Source: Diploscapter coronatus (Eukaryota > Nematoda > Chromadorea > Rhabditida > Rhabditidae). From it: a stretch of 64,000 bases of DNA. This document shows, piece by piece, positions 1-10,700 of the stretch. Each line of letters starts with the position of its first letter. The stretch's first letter is position 1. The notes below the pieces were generated by a model, which made no database searches, had not been told where the DNA came from, and was given only the letters and a program-made list of their open reading frames with translations. The stretch lies in contig OZ038423.1 in NCBI GenBank assembly GCA_964036155.1, positions 28,907,249 to 28,971,248 of the forward strand, given 5' to 3'. Position numbers and translations under genes: made by a program.

Positions 1-184
1 AAAAAGTGGGGAAAGGGAATTGACTCACACCCTAAAATAAAGAAGTTGTAAAATATTATATTGAGCTTAAGCCTTTAATTTTTTAAATATAAAATCACCC
101 TATTTTTTATTTGTTTGCACTGATAACGCAGATCATTGTGAAGTGATGGTAATTTTTTACGGAAGGAAGTAGCGATTTCTTAGT

Positions 185-200
185 CTGATAGGCTTATCAG
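185..200. promoter_or_regulatory. Inverted pair of GATA motifs upstream of the CUB gene
   Basis: The sequence CTGATAGGCTTATCAG is a near-perfect palindrome made of two GATA-type sites facing each other. One half reads ACTGATAAGC on the minus strand, the extended form used by nematode intestinal GATA factors. It lies about 240 bp upstream of the CUB gene ATG, just ahead of a TATAAAAAG stretch at about 237-245. Intestinal control is an inference from motif knowledge only. Confidence 0.4.
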
Positions 201-441
201 TGCTAAATTTTTATGATGTATTGTAAATCGCCTTGCTATAAAAAGAGCGTTACTTCTACAGTGAAACAACTCAAAATTTTGTCAAATTTGCGCATTGTTG
301 GCAGTTTGAATTTGATGAAATGACAAAATAGTGGGAAGCTTTTATATCCCACATAAATTTTCTTCTTCTATTACTGAGTTCCATCATTTGTCATTTCGTA
401 AACCCAAATAATCATTTCATCTTTTCCAGGTCTCAAAAATC

Positions 442-2960
442 ATGAATTTCAAACTGCTACTTCTCGCTGTATTCATAAGTGCGCACTATTCTGATGCCCT
501 CATTCTAAATTCTGACCACAAAGGTAAGTAAAAACCTAAAATGCGAATTCATATTCTGCATTGATGAGTTATCTTTAATAGATTTATTACACAGAGAGAA
601 ATTCCCCCGTTCGGGCCGCGTTCGTGCCGCGTTCATGCCGAGTAGGCGCCGACACGGGCCCTACTCGGCACGAACGGGGGCATTTCTCTCTGTGTAATTT
701 ACAGAATTGGTAACGGCACCTAAAAACCGCTTTGACAAAAAACCGAATCTCTTCACGGTGAACTTCATCGATGGAAGTGGGGAATATGTGAAGGCTATCA
801 CTGATGTATTTTTTCTTAAACTTTGACTTAAATTTCTGCAAAAAAAACATTTTTTTGCAGACAATCAACCAAATTCAACGTATCTATTTCAACAATTTCG
901 GTGATTATGTTGAACGTCGGCACGTTTTGGCAGGTAATTAGATTAAACACTAATTTGTCCAATCAAATCCTTGAAAAATTCACCCATCTCATAAATTTTG
1001 AAATGAAATAATGCTGATAAATAAAAGCAAATTTACTAAACATTCCATTAAGTAGCACTATTGTTTCAAAACAAATTTAGCAATCATTTATTTTGTTATT
1101 TAACAAATCCCCATATCTTTAAAATGTTATTTACATCAAAATTCAGTTGCCGGGGATCAATTCTATCCCTATCCTGCGATTGTGAATACTTCATCAGAAG
1201 CATATCTGGCTCAAAATTACTTCACTCAAAATATTTCATACAAGGGGATTTTTGATTTGCATGCGTAAGATAAATTCCGTCAAAATATTGTATGGTTCGA
1301 CAATTTAGGTCCGTAGATGAATTTCTGAACGATAAGACCTATTCGCATCACGATAATTCGGAATCTCCCTTTGCTATCATCTGGCAATACAGCGAGTGAG
1401 TTTTCTACAAAATAAGAGAAAAAAGTATTTTGTCGAGTTTGTATGTCTGTCCAAGCTTAGTTCTCTATGATAGGTTTTTTAATCCAATGTGTTATAAATG
1501 GCTGGAAAGGTAGTTTGTTCTAGGTGTGCAACGTAGAAAAATTTGATCGATTTTGTATTGATACTATGCTAATTTAGGGATAAAAACTGTTCTTTCTAAA
1601 AAATTATAATTTTGAATATAAAATTAGCAAATTAGGTATGCGAGTGAATTGATCATTATCGAAAAAGATGAAATAGGAACCTGCTGTTTTATTGTTTGTT
1701 ATTAATTGTTTTGATATTGGCTTGTTTTGGAGCCTTTGCGAAGCAAAAGCTAAACCGAGAGAATGCGCGACCGAGGCTCGTTCAATTTATTTTTTTTAAA
1801 CATTGCATTAAAAGTATATCTGAAGACAAAATAATCTAAATTCATCGAATAATTTTAGCACCATCAATGGCATCAACAATCTCCTGAATGCGATTGAGAA
1901 ATTGAAAAATCACGTGAGTTGTATTTATTCTTCGAATTCTGAAGATAAAAATGGAGCTCTTCAGGGATTCGTTCCACTGATCGTTACAAACCGCCTGACG
2001 CAGTACAGACTGAGTCAGTATTCTTCGGAAGTACTACCGGAGAATATGCACTCAATCTACAATTCGGAAACTGTCTATATTAATTCTTGGTTCAATGCAC
2101 GTATAACACATGGGTAATAATGATAGATGTTTTATTTTCAAATAAGTTTTTGGAATTCGAACATTACAATTAGCATTTGTTTCATATAATTTTTTTTTAT
2201 TATTTGAGATATTGAAAATAACAATGAATTGGGGAAATTATAATTTTGAAAATTTCAAGGATTTGCCTAATGAGATGATATGATCAAATTGTTAAATCAT
2301 CTTTATTTTCCAGAGATTATGTTGCACCACTTATCAATCAAACCGGAATGTCGGGAGTTATTCAATCCCCCGGTTTCCCAAATTTCTATCCAAAATACGC
2401 CTGGCAAGATTATTACATCGAAGTTCCATCTAGTGAATATCAGGTATGAAATATCTCTTAAACTAAAAAAGCAAATCATTTTAGATCTACTTCAGCCCGA
2501 AGGTTTTCAATATCACGGGTGGTAATACTTTCCTTTACTTCTTCAATTCCGGTCCATTGGACGACAACAACGGATATTTTGACTAGTAAGGATTTTCAAT
2601 AATTATTATTCTATTTTTATGTATTGAGCAATTTTTGCAACAAAATAGGAGGAATAAATCTGAAACATTTATATTCCAATTTACACAAAGATTTGAATGA
2701 GTGAAAACTACCAAAGTCAAATTGTTAAGTTCACTTATGATTTCGTAAATTTCTCGTTCTCAATCAGTAATGTTTTATAATTATCCGAATTAAGTTGGTA
2801 CGGCTCGAGCGCTTCCTACCTGCAACCAAGGATCATCCCAAAGTCAGCCATTCTGCTTCGCTTCGTGAGTGACTTCAATAATCCGAATCGAGGATTCAAC
2901 ATCTCGTGGAGTGCCATTTACACTCCACCGAAAGCACAGTTAGAACTCAACAAGCATTGA
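442..2960 (+). CDS. Secreted protein with C-terminal CUB domain, cysteine-free
   Basis: Exons 442-523, 705-805, 861-933, 1147-1264, 1309-1395, 1859-1913, 1965-2113, 2314-2443, 2485-2585 and 2795-2960 join in phase to give 353 residues. The start follows a TTTTCCAG acceptor at 423-430, which could be a trans-splice site. Residues 1-20 form a signal peptide (hydrophobic LLLLAVFI core). Residues about 21-220 match nothing I recognise. Residues about 236-345 are a CUB domain: GVIQSPGFPNFYP at the start, then paired aromatic strands and a final GFNISWSAIY. CUB domains usually carry four cysteines. Here the spliced protein has none; the only Cys codon lies in a 51-nt intron (1914-1964) that stays open if retained. 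Several NxS/T sites fit an extracellular role. A polyA signal AATAAA is at 2997-3002. The last intron uses an AAG acceptor. Function unknown; the fold assignment is firm. Confidence 0.85.
587..697. mobile_element. 111-bp GC-rich foldback element (MITE-like) in intron 1 of the CUB gene
   Basis: The terminal inverted repeats start TTACACAGAGAGAAAT and extend about 28 bp (GCCCCCGTTCG region) with few mismatches. The interior repeats GCCGCGTTC-type units and is far more GC-rich than its surroundings. TTTA flanks both ends (583-586 and 698-701), as expected of a target-site duplication. The right TTTA is part of the TTTACAG 3' splice site of exon 2, so the insertion abuts the acceptor. Element family not identified. 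Confidence 0.65.
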
Positions 2961-3264
2961 TCATGAGAAAGCAGACTGTTATGGTTATTTTGTTGTAATA
3001 AATATTTTTATAGAATCAAAATTTAAAAAATGAAAGATAGTAAATTCAACGTACAGAATGTCTGGTTTTATCAAGTCATTGTCAAACTTCGTGTGATTTC
3101 TGCGCTCAAGCATACTTACGGACTGAGAATACCGATGTTCCCTTTTTGCGCGATGTCATTCGGAAAGCCGTAAAGATAAGCGTAGTTGGGTTGCTGGAAT
3201 AGTTGAGATGCTAAAAACTGAGATTTGCCAAAAATATCCAGAAACTCTTGATTTAGGTCAATTT
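2961..3264. other. Intergenic: CUB gene 3' end to inverted repeat
   Basis: It holds the CUB gene polyA signal at 2997-3002 and no open frame or splice pattern that I can support. Confidence 0.6.
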
Positions 3265-3614
3265 AAAATTACGAGTAAATATTGGAAGCAGTTTGATGAT
3301 TCAATAATTTGAATAATGTCGCAATCGTAAACAAACTAAACAGGCGGACACCAAAAAGAGTGCTTGACCTCGAGAACTTGCTGTTGTGCCATTAGAAGCA
3401 GCGACAGAAGAAGTGAAGCGATGACATTGCATTCTTCTTTCCTATTCCATTTCAAATTACATTAACCTCATTTTTTCTTTTTTCCAGGAAAGTTTACAAC
3501 TTCTTCCTGAAAGTGTGAGTTCTGAATGTATATTTTAGGAAATTTCAAATTAACATCCATTGAAATTTAGGACAACTTTAGAAACCTGACATGATTCCCG
3601 AACTGAGTTCGCCC

Positions 3615-3622
3615 TATAAAAG
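3615..3622 (+). promoter_or_regulatory. TATA box of Tyr-rich peptide gene, copy 1
   Basis: TATAAAAG lies 90 bp upstream of the ATG at 3712. The same box is conserved in the inverted copy (7164-7171, minus strand). Confidence 0.5.
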
Positions 3623-3711
3623 CCCTGTCGTTGGCCAGTCAAACCAAGCAACTCTTCGAGTTCCAACCGTCTTCTTTCAATCCTCGAAGTTTTTCCTCCA
3701 AACCCCCAATA

Positions 3712-4201
3712 ATGGCCAAAATATTCAACTCGATCATTCTCGTCGCCTGCCTCGTGGCCATGCTCGCTCTCTGCGTCGAAGCTGGAGGATATTATTATGT
3801 GAGTTTTAGTTCGAATTTTCAACAATAAAATAACTATTTGATTGCAGAAGGACTATTATCACAAGAAATATTATTATAAGGTGAGTGGTAATGCATTTAA
3901 AAAATTTCATCCTTTGTAAAATAGTTATAGTTGTTTTATTGCAGAAGTACTACAAGAGTTATGGCAAGAAATACTACTACAAGTCGTATGGCAAGGACTA
4001 TTACAGGTACGTCTCAGGCAATTTATCAATTTTACTCCAAAATAAGCATCAAAGATTTTGAAATTTGATCTAAATGTAGCAGTTTTCAAGTTTTAAATTC
4101 AATGAAATGCCTTCAGCAAGCCCTATTACGGTTATGACTCGTACGGGCACGGTCATGGACACGGGCACAAGAAATACGACGATTATTACGGGTACTATTG
4201 A
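3712..4201 (+). CDS. Tyrosine/lysine-rich secreted peptide, copy 1
   Basis: Exons 3712-3798, 3848-3880, 3945-4006 and 4117-4201 encode 88 residues. Residues 1-25 are a clean signal peptide (IILVACLVAMLALCVEA). The mature part is about 40% Tyr and also rich in Lys, Gly and His. It has KKYYYK and KSYGK repeats, a C-terminal GHGHGHGH run (possible metal binding) and ends DDYYGYY. It contains no Cys after the signal region. Tyr-rich secreted proteins in nematodes are often structural (cuticle or eggshell, dityrosine cross-linking) or antimicrobial; which applies here is open. A polyA signal AATAAA is at 4289-4294. The gene sits inside the left arm of the inverted duplication and converges with copy 2. 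The two proteins differ only at residue 11 (V here, I in copy 2), and one synonymous GAC/GAT change is visible. Confidence 0.85.
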
Positions 4202-5313
4202 TTTTCTGCATCGATCGGGTCGAGTCAGTGACAAGCCATCATCCTCTAATCTAGTCTAGTCTTTCATTGTTACGATTGATTTGAGTGAAATAAACATTTC
4301 ATTTGTTACACAATTGTTCACTTATTTTATATTTCTTGCAATGAAAAACGTAATAGAAGAGTGACAGGAAAGAAATTCCGGTCATGGATCAAATTTCAAA
4401 AACTTAAACTTGACTCAAAAATTTGTTCGGAAATATTCAATTTCAACTTCTTTTCACCTTAGACAGATCACAAACTTCGACTTTCTAATAAATTTTTTGA
4501 ATGAAAATTTCATTTTTGCAGTTTTAGTTTTAGAAGAATATATCAATATTTTTGCGCAGCCTGTAGTATCCTGAAACTGATAAGCTGAATTGAATTATCG
4601 GATATTTGATATTTTTTAATTATGCGAAGTTTCTTTTTTTGAAAAGTAAATTAAATAATTTTCGAGAAAAAATAATTTATTATCCTACATTATTTCACTT
4701 AGAATTTATAATTATTGCGTAAACATTGATGATAGATCAAAGCTGATTTGCCAAAAGAGCATGACTGCTGAAATTGCTGCCATGAAGGTCGATATTTTAC
4801 TGAAATTGGGGTATTTTTTATTATAAACTATTAGATGACAATTATGAAGGAAATGATGTGATGAAGAGATTACGAGACCTAACATTTTTCACGTTATTCT
4901 TTCTGGCTCCTAGAAAAAGACACCGGTTTTTCTAACTGGTATCCCGGTCTTTTTCTATGAGCCAATCATTTTAATGAAAATGACGATGTTCAAAGTATGC
5001 ATTTTTGGTCCAATTAAGACGTAATTATATAAAAATAAATAGAGAAAGATTCTTAAAAGTTTATCTCCCCATGCTATTCTTTAGTCTTTATTGTATGGAT
5101 TCATTCAAAGATTAATTTTTAGCACTGTCAAATGTTTATTTGAAAACGTTATTCAGATAGTGCAAAAACAACAAATCTATCGAGACTCTAGAAGACATGC
5201 AATAATCGGCGAAATAAAATGATTTTAAACTACTTTCTGACTATGGTGAGAAACAATGGTGATCTTCACTAAAATTTTGTTTAATTTAACTAATGAAGTT
5301 ATCTAGCTTCATC
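4202..5313. other. Spacer between duplicated arms, left part
   Basis: Apart from the arm edge and the 59-bp hairpin at 4905-4963, I see no gene here. The DNA is AT-rich with stops in all frames. Confidence 0.5.
4905..4963. repeat. 59-bp perfect-loop hairpin, pre-miRNA-sized
   Basis: The left arm GGCTCCTAGAAAAAGACACC (4905-4924) pairs with the right arm CCGGTCTTTTTCTATGAGCC (4944-4963) with one mismatch and a 2-nt bulge. The stem is ~20 bp and the loop ~17 nt. It stands alone in non-coding DNA between the duplicated arms. It could be a small foldback element or a hairpin RNA; no transcription evidence is available from sequence. Confidence 0.55.
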
Positions 5314-5749
5314 TCATCTCCGACTGCTATTTCCTGGTCCCCAAAATCGCGGATCACTTCCTGGCCTTGGCTCATCATGTCCAGGTCCCCAAGTCTGTGG
5401 GTCACCTCCAATCGGCTTAGGTTTGTCATTCTGAGGTCCCCATGAATGCGAATCATCTCCAGGCCGTCGCTGATTTTCGGGCCAAGTCCACGATGGACCC
5501 AATGAAAATCAATTTTTTAAATTGGTTATTAGTCTTGATTATAAAAGAAGATAATAATTTTTCAATTATCAGAGAGCAATTGAGTAACTGAATTATAAAA
5601 AGAAATCAATATTGCATCGACTTACTATAGTAGACAAAAATTTAGCCATGTTACAATAGGTTTCTTTTAAATTTACCTAATGAGAAAGTGCCGGAGATTA
5701 AACACGAAATCGTGAAGGCGATGAGAAGAATTCCATAAACCCCATTCAT
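5314..5749 (-). CDS. Small secreted WGP-repeat protein, splice acceptor abnormal
   Basis: Exon 1 (5677-5749) encodes a signal peptide (VYGILLIAFTISCLISG) and ends in a proper GTAAAT donor in phase 1. The second coding block (about 5314-5510) reads in one open frame to a TGA stop. It holds 15-16-residue units built on WGP with Pro, Gly and Asp: HSWGPQNDKPKP, QTWGPGHDEPRP, RFWGPGN, preceded by a degenerate SWTWPEN. Between the blocks I find no AG acceptor that joins exon 1 in frame. The expected site reads TTTTCATTGG where TTTTCAG-like sequence is needed, and the upstream AGs lead to stops. So this is either a recently broken gene, one using a non-AG acceptor, or a gene with an exon I missed. 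It lies in the spacer of the inverted duplication on the strand of copy 2. Function unknown. Confidence 0.5.
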
Positions 5750-6384
5750 CCTCTGAATTTAACATCGATTAATAATTGAATTTAAGGAAATTCGGAAATT
5801 TAGTGTATGGTTGGATCGTTACAATTCCGTTTGTCTCAAGTTTTCAGTCAATTTTATAGGTTCCATTTTATGTTTTCTCCATGAAATGTCAAAACAATTG
5901 AGATTTTGTTCGCTGAGGGTAAATCACGATAATTTTTCTGAACGAAATTAATGATCAGTTGAATTTTTTTACTAACTGGCTGTCAAACTACTTGACCAAA
6001 GACCATTTTAAGGTCTAGAACTTCTGTGTCCCTTCGTTTTTCATCCCCATTTGCCGGAAAATCGATATCTAGATGAGAGTGATATGATAATTTTTACTCT
6101 ATCATTTATGGAATAAAAATGAAATTTAGCTGTGTCCAATCAAAACACATTTCGTAAAATGAATTGGGAAAATTGACCTAAAAACGAGTATTACTTTTCT
6201 GATGTCCTAAACTCGCGTGAATTCTTCAAAACATTGAAATATGGCAAATTTTAGCAATGGAATAATTTAAATATTTGGAGATGAACAAAATTATTGGGCA
6301 GAGATGAGAATTCACCAGTAATTGCAAGTTTGTGGTCTACATAAAGCGAAGCGAAATAGAATTGAAAAGTCGAATTCAGATTCA
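5750..6384. other. Spacer between duplicated arms, right part
   Basis: This is the presumed promoter side of the WGP-repeat gene. No other coding signal is visible. Confidence 0.5.
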
Positions 6385-7521
6385 AGGTTTTGAAATTTGA
6401 TCCATGACCGGAATTTCTTTCCTGTCACTTTTCTATTATGGTTTTCATTGCAAGAAATATAAAATAACTGGGCAATTTTGTAACAAATGAAATATTTATT
6501 CATTGAAATATAACAACGAGAAAGACTAGACTAGATTAGAGGATGATGGCTTGTCGCTGACTCGACCCGATCGATGCAGAAAATCAATAGTACCCGTAGT
6601 AATCGTCGTATTTCTTGTGTCCGTGTCCATGACCGTGCCCGTACGAATCATAACCGTAATAGGGCTTGCTGAAAGTAAATTTGTTCAATATTGAAATTTG
6701 AAAACTGGTACTTTTAGATCAAATTTCGAAAGTCTTTGATGCTTATTTTGGAGTAAACTTGATAAATTGCCTGAGACGTACCTGTAATAGTCCTTGCCAT
6801 ACGACTTGTAGTAGTATTTCTTGCCATAACTCTTGTAGTACTTCTGCAATAAAACAACTATAACTATTTTACAAAGGATGAAATTTTTTAAATGCATTAC
6901 CACTCACCTTATAATAATATTTCTTGTGATAATAGTCCTTCTGCAATTAAATGACTATTTTATTGTTAAAAATTCGAACTAAAACTCACATAATAATATC
7001 CTCCAGCTTCGACGCAGAGAGCGAGCATGGCCACGAGGCAGGCGATGAGAATGATCGAGTTGAATATTTTGGCCATTATTGGGGTTGGAGGAAGGACTGG
7101 AAAGACGAGAAGAGAACGGTTGGAACTCGAAGAGTTGCTTGGTTTGACTGGCCAACGACAGGGCTTTTATAGGGCGAACTCAGTTCAGGAATCATGTCAG
7201 GTTTCTAAAGTTGTCCTAAATTTCAATGGATGTTAATTTGAAATTTCCTAAAATATACATTCAGAACTCACACTTTCAGGAAGAAGTTGTAAACTTTCCT
7301 GGAAAAAAGAAAAAATGAGGTTAATGTAATTTGAAATGGAATAGGAAAGAAGAATGCAATGTCATCGCTTCACTTCTTCTGTCGCTGCTTCTAATGGCAC
7401 AACAGCAAGTTCTCGAGGTCAAGCACTCTTTTTGGTGTCCGCCTGTTTAGTTTGTTTACGATTGCGACATTATTCAAATTATTGAATCATCAAACTGATT
7501 CCAATATTTACTCGTAATTTA
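6385..7521 (-). repeat. Right arm of the large inverted duplication
   Basis: This is the reverse-complement counterpart of 3265-4410. Beyond about 7521 and below about 6385 the sequences no longer match. The spacer between the arms is about 1.97 kb. Intron 3 (6669-6781) differs from its partner by several substitutions and small indels, so the duplication is not brand new, yet the exons are almost unchanged. Confidence 0.92.
6584..7076 (-). CDS. Tyrosine/lysine-rich secreted peptide, copy 2
   Basis: Exons (minus) 6990-7076, 6908-6940, 6782-6843 and 6584-6668 have exactly the lengths of copy 1 (87, 33, 62, 85) and encode 88 residues. The protein is the same Tyr/Lys/Gly/His-rich peptide. It differs at residue 11 in the signal peptide (Ile for Val), and one synonymous change is visible in the last exon. 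The TATA box is at 7164-7171 (minus). Copies 1 and 2 point toward each other, so read-through transcripts would be able to form long double-stranded RNA. Confidence 0.85.
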
Positions 7522-7792
7522 AAACTGATCTATTTTTCACCAAGTAATTTATACTTCAGCCATTTTTATTATTTTCTATAGTTTTTGTGGATTTTTTCTG
7601 GTAAGTATTTTAATTTTAAAATATAAACGAAGTGTTTATGTCGATGTATCAATAGCAACAGTAGAGTTCGATAAAAATTAATGAGCAAACAGGTGAAAAT
7701 ATCGAATTAAAAGTAGCGAAAACGTCTGTAAATCTGAAATTCTCCAACTTGAAAGCAATATTCGAAAGAAAAGCTTATCTAAAATTCGCTAA

Positions 7793-10700
7793 ATGTTATC
7801 TGGCAGAGTTTTATTGATTTTTATTGTCATTTTACAAATTTGTGGAAGATCCGATGCAAGAAGTAAGTTGATTTTAGCTATTTATAAATGACGTGTTGAT
7901 AAATTTCGCGCAAACAGTATTAAAATATCGTTTCTGCTTTATGACAAATTATAAATCATGTCTCATTCCTATTTCTGAAAATTAACGAAAAACCTTATTT
8001 ACAAGCCTTCATAATTTGAGGTGATGAAAAGTTAAGCTAACGAAAAATATAAAATGTACTCTTAGATTTCGACAATTCTTCTTGATACGTTTAACATTAT
8101 TCGTCAACTTATCAAACTCAAAAATTACTCCTACAGTAAGAAAACGGTTTAATTTAGCATGCGACAATTCGAAGGGCGACTTTAGCGACGTGACAGAGGA
8201 CTGCACGGTGATCACTGGAATCATTTTCATGTCAAACATGAGCGACACAGTATTTACTTATGAAGTGGGCATCATTTTAAGGCTTCCAACAATAATTATA
8301 AGGATGGGCGCTACTGCTAAAAATATTTTTCAAGTCGTTCGAATTTCAGAAAAATTTCTAGATTAATCTTGAGAGAAATGCACTTGAATACATCTGAATT
8401 TTTTTTTTTTTAAATTTCTTCTCTTCTCAATTTTCTTATCATTTTGAGCTTATTTCTTAGACGAAGGTGTATAGATTTATTACACTCTTGTATTAACAAT
8501 CCAAAATAACTTAACCTAAACATTTTTTAGGAAGCAACCAAAATGCTGAGTAATGCGGAGGAAATTCCCTGTTTAGTTATAGCCGCTGTGGACTACAAGG
8601 ACTTGGCATTTCTGTCGAAAGTGACGAAGATCAACTGCGAGAAAGACTACTTCGATATGGGCGTTGCTGGGATCGTCCTTCAGAACGAAAACCTGGAACG
8701 AATTGGAATGCCCAACATCAAAGAGGTAGTTATTGTTGAGCTGGCAGTTATAAATGACGGAATAACGGAATGCAGAATGGCGAAATAATGAAACGTATTA
8801 CTGTATTTGACGTAATGACGGAATGATGTTTTTCTACGCTATTTCCCTCACCTCTCGTTCCTTAAACGCGACATTTTGCCATTTTGTATTCGGTATTGCC
8901 GTCATTTACAAAGATAGCAGTCTTGATGTGTTTCTAAAGCGTTATAGATCAAGTGCTGGCTATATTTTATGAAAATTAGCATGTTGGAAAAAAGTTTGAC
9001 GTAAAATATCCCTTCATTGTTAAATTGACTAATTTTAAGATTTTGATCCTCTGAAAATAATATATAGAACTATTTTGAATTTCAGTTTCGTTTTTATGCT
9101 CAAGTTATATTTCTAAATTCTATAAATACTTTTTCAAGACACAAATTTTGAATTTTCCTGCAATAACTAATACCTGTGTAGATGTAGATAATTTTGAATA
9201 TTCTTCAGGTTGTACTCAATGAAAAAGGAGGTATTACAGAGGGCATAATTGAAGCGTTTAATCCGAAGCTCTGCTACGACATGAGTGAAATCGTCTATCT
9301 CTCGAAAATGCGTTGGTGAGTAAGCTTCTTTTTACTCCTGAAAATTCATATTTCGTGAATAAAGGGATGATCGATGTTTAAATTTAAAAATAAAATAATT
9401 TTGGGAAGTCAGTAAAGTGATCATGATTTTAGGTGGTATGCCCCGGCGGGGCTTCGACTTTGCGATCAAAAAGGTAAACTACTTACTTATCACAAAAAGC
9501 TGCTAGATTCCAATTCTCATTAGTAGCTTAGCAATTCTATGAGGACTAAATGGCAGTTGCTATATGACGGAGGGTATTTCAAAAACTGATGGAGTGTCCC
9601 CTAGCTAAGCCCTCCGTCTTTCACCATATAGCTGTTGCCGAATTAAATTAGAACCGCTATTGTTTAAAGTATTATTATCTTTCGAAGTATTCATAATAAA
9701 ATATCTATTGAAGAAGGAATTTATTCGTCAAATTCATAAATTTTAGGAGACGCCTGCCACAATGACGAAACAGGTGTTTGGACAGATAAAGATTTGCCAG
9801 ATAATTGTGAGGTAAGTCGAAAATATCCCTAAATAGTAGTGTTTATAAGACTCTAAAATGGCATAGATAACCGAAAACGTTTCATTTATTGAAGAGTTCG
9901 AAATCTGGTAGGTTGAAAATGGGAAGAAAAAGAACGGATTCAAGTCAGTTTTACTGTTTCACACGATATATCTTCAAATTTTCTAGCCATAAAAATAATC
10001 GTGCACCACTTTGTACCTCCCAGATTAAGGACCAAATAATACAACATCATAACTTTTCGAAAATATACAAACTGTTTCACTCTATCCGTATTTCATACAA
10101 TTTGGATAATGACAACCCAATTTTAAGGTAGTCACAGGTGGAATAATGCTGGACGAAACGTCGGAGAACATTGGCGATGAATTTAAAGCCAAACTGGTGC
10201 CTATCAGACTCCTCTACGGCGTGCTATACGTACAGGGAGCGGGAATCGAAGAGCTCGTCTTTCCGAATCTCGAAGTCTTCATCGGATTTGCATGTTAGTC
10301 TGTAGATTCTTTCTAAATTTTCTGATCATTATATTTTTGTTTATCTCAAATTCTTCTTTTGATTTGAAATGAAAATTTCAGTCTACCAACCAGGCTTTGC
10401 CATCATCGAATGTCCTAATTTGTCGAAGATTTCGTTTCCAAAAATATCGGTAAGTTTTACTGTTTATTCAAAATCATGTCGAACTGCTAAAAATGGTTGA
10501 ATTAGCTTCTCTTCTCAGAAGATAGCATTAATCCTGGATCGTGCGTAATTTTTGATTAATTAACACAAACTAGCTTCTTTATTTGCTAGAGATTGTCTTT
10601 TTTTTTCAAAACATCGCCAATTATGGGCAAGCTGATAAAGCAGTTGCATTCATTACATACGAAATAGCACTGAAAAAGCATATTTGCCCTACCATCTCTA

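Larger units (their letters stand above)
3265..4410 (+). repeat. Left arm of a large inverted duplication
   Basis: This ~1.14 kb block recurs in reverse complement at about 6385-7521. Promoter region, TATA box, all four exons, introns and 3' UTR of the Tyr-rich gene are included. Similarity is near-complete in exons and upstream DNA. It decays in intron 3 and at both outer edges: it begins near ATTACGAGTAAATATTGG at about 3267 and fades after CATGGATCAAATTTCAAAA at about 4383-4402. Boundaries are good to about 20 bp. Confidence 0.92.

Noticed and set aside
587..868. Minus-strand 93-codon frame with basic residues
   Set aside because: Half of it is the foldback element and the rest lies opposite CUB exon 2.
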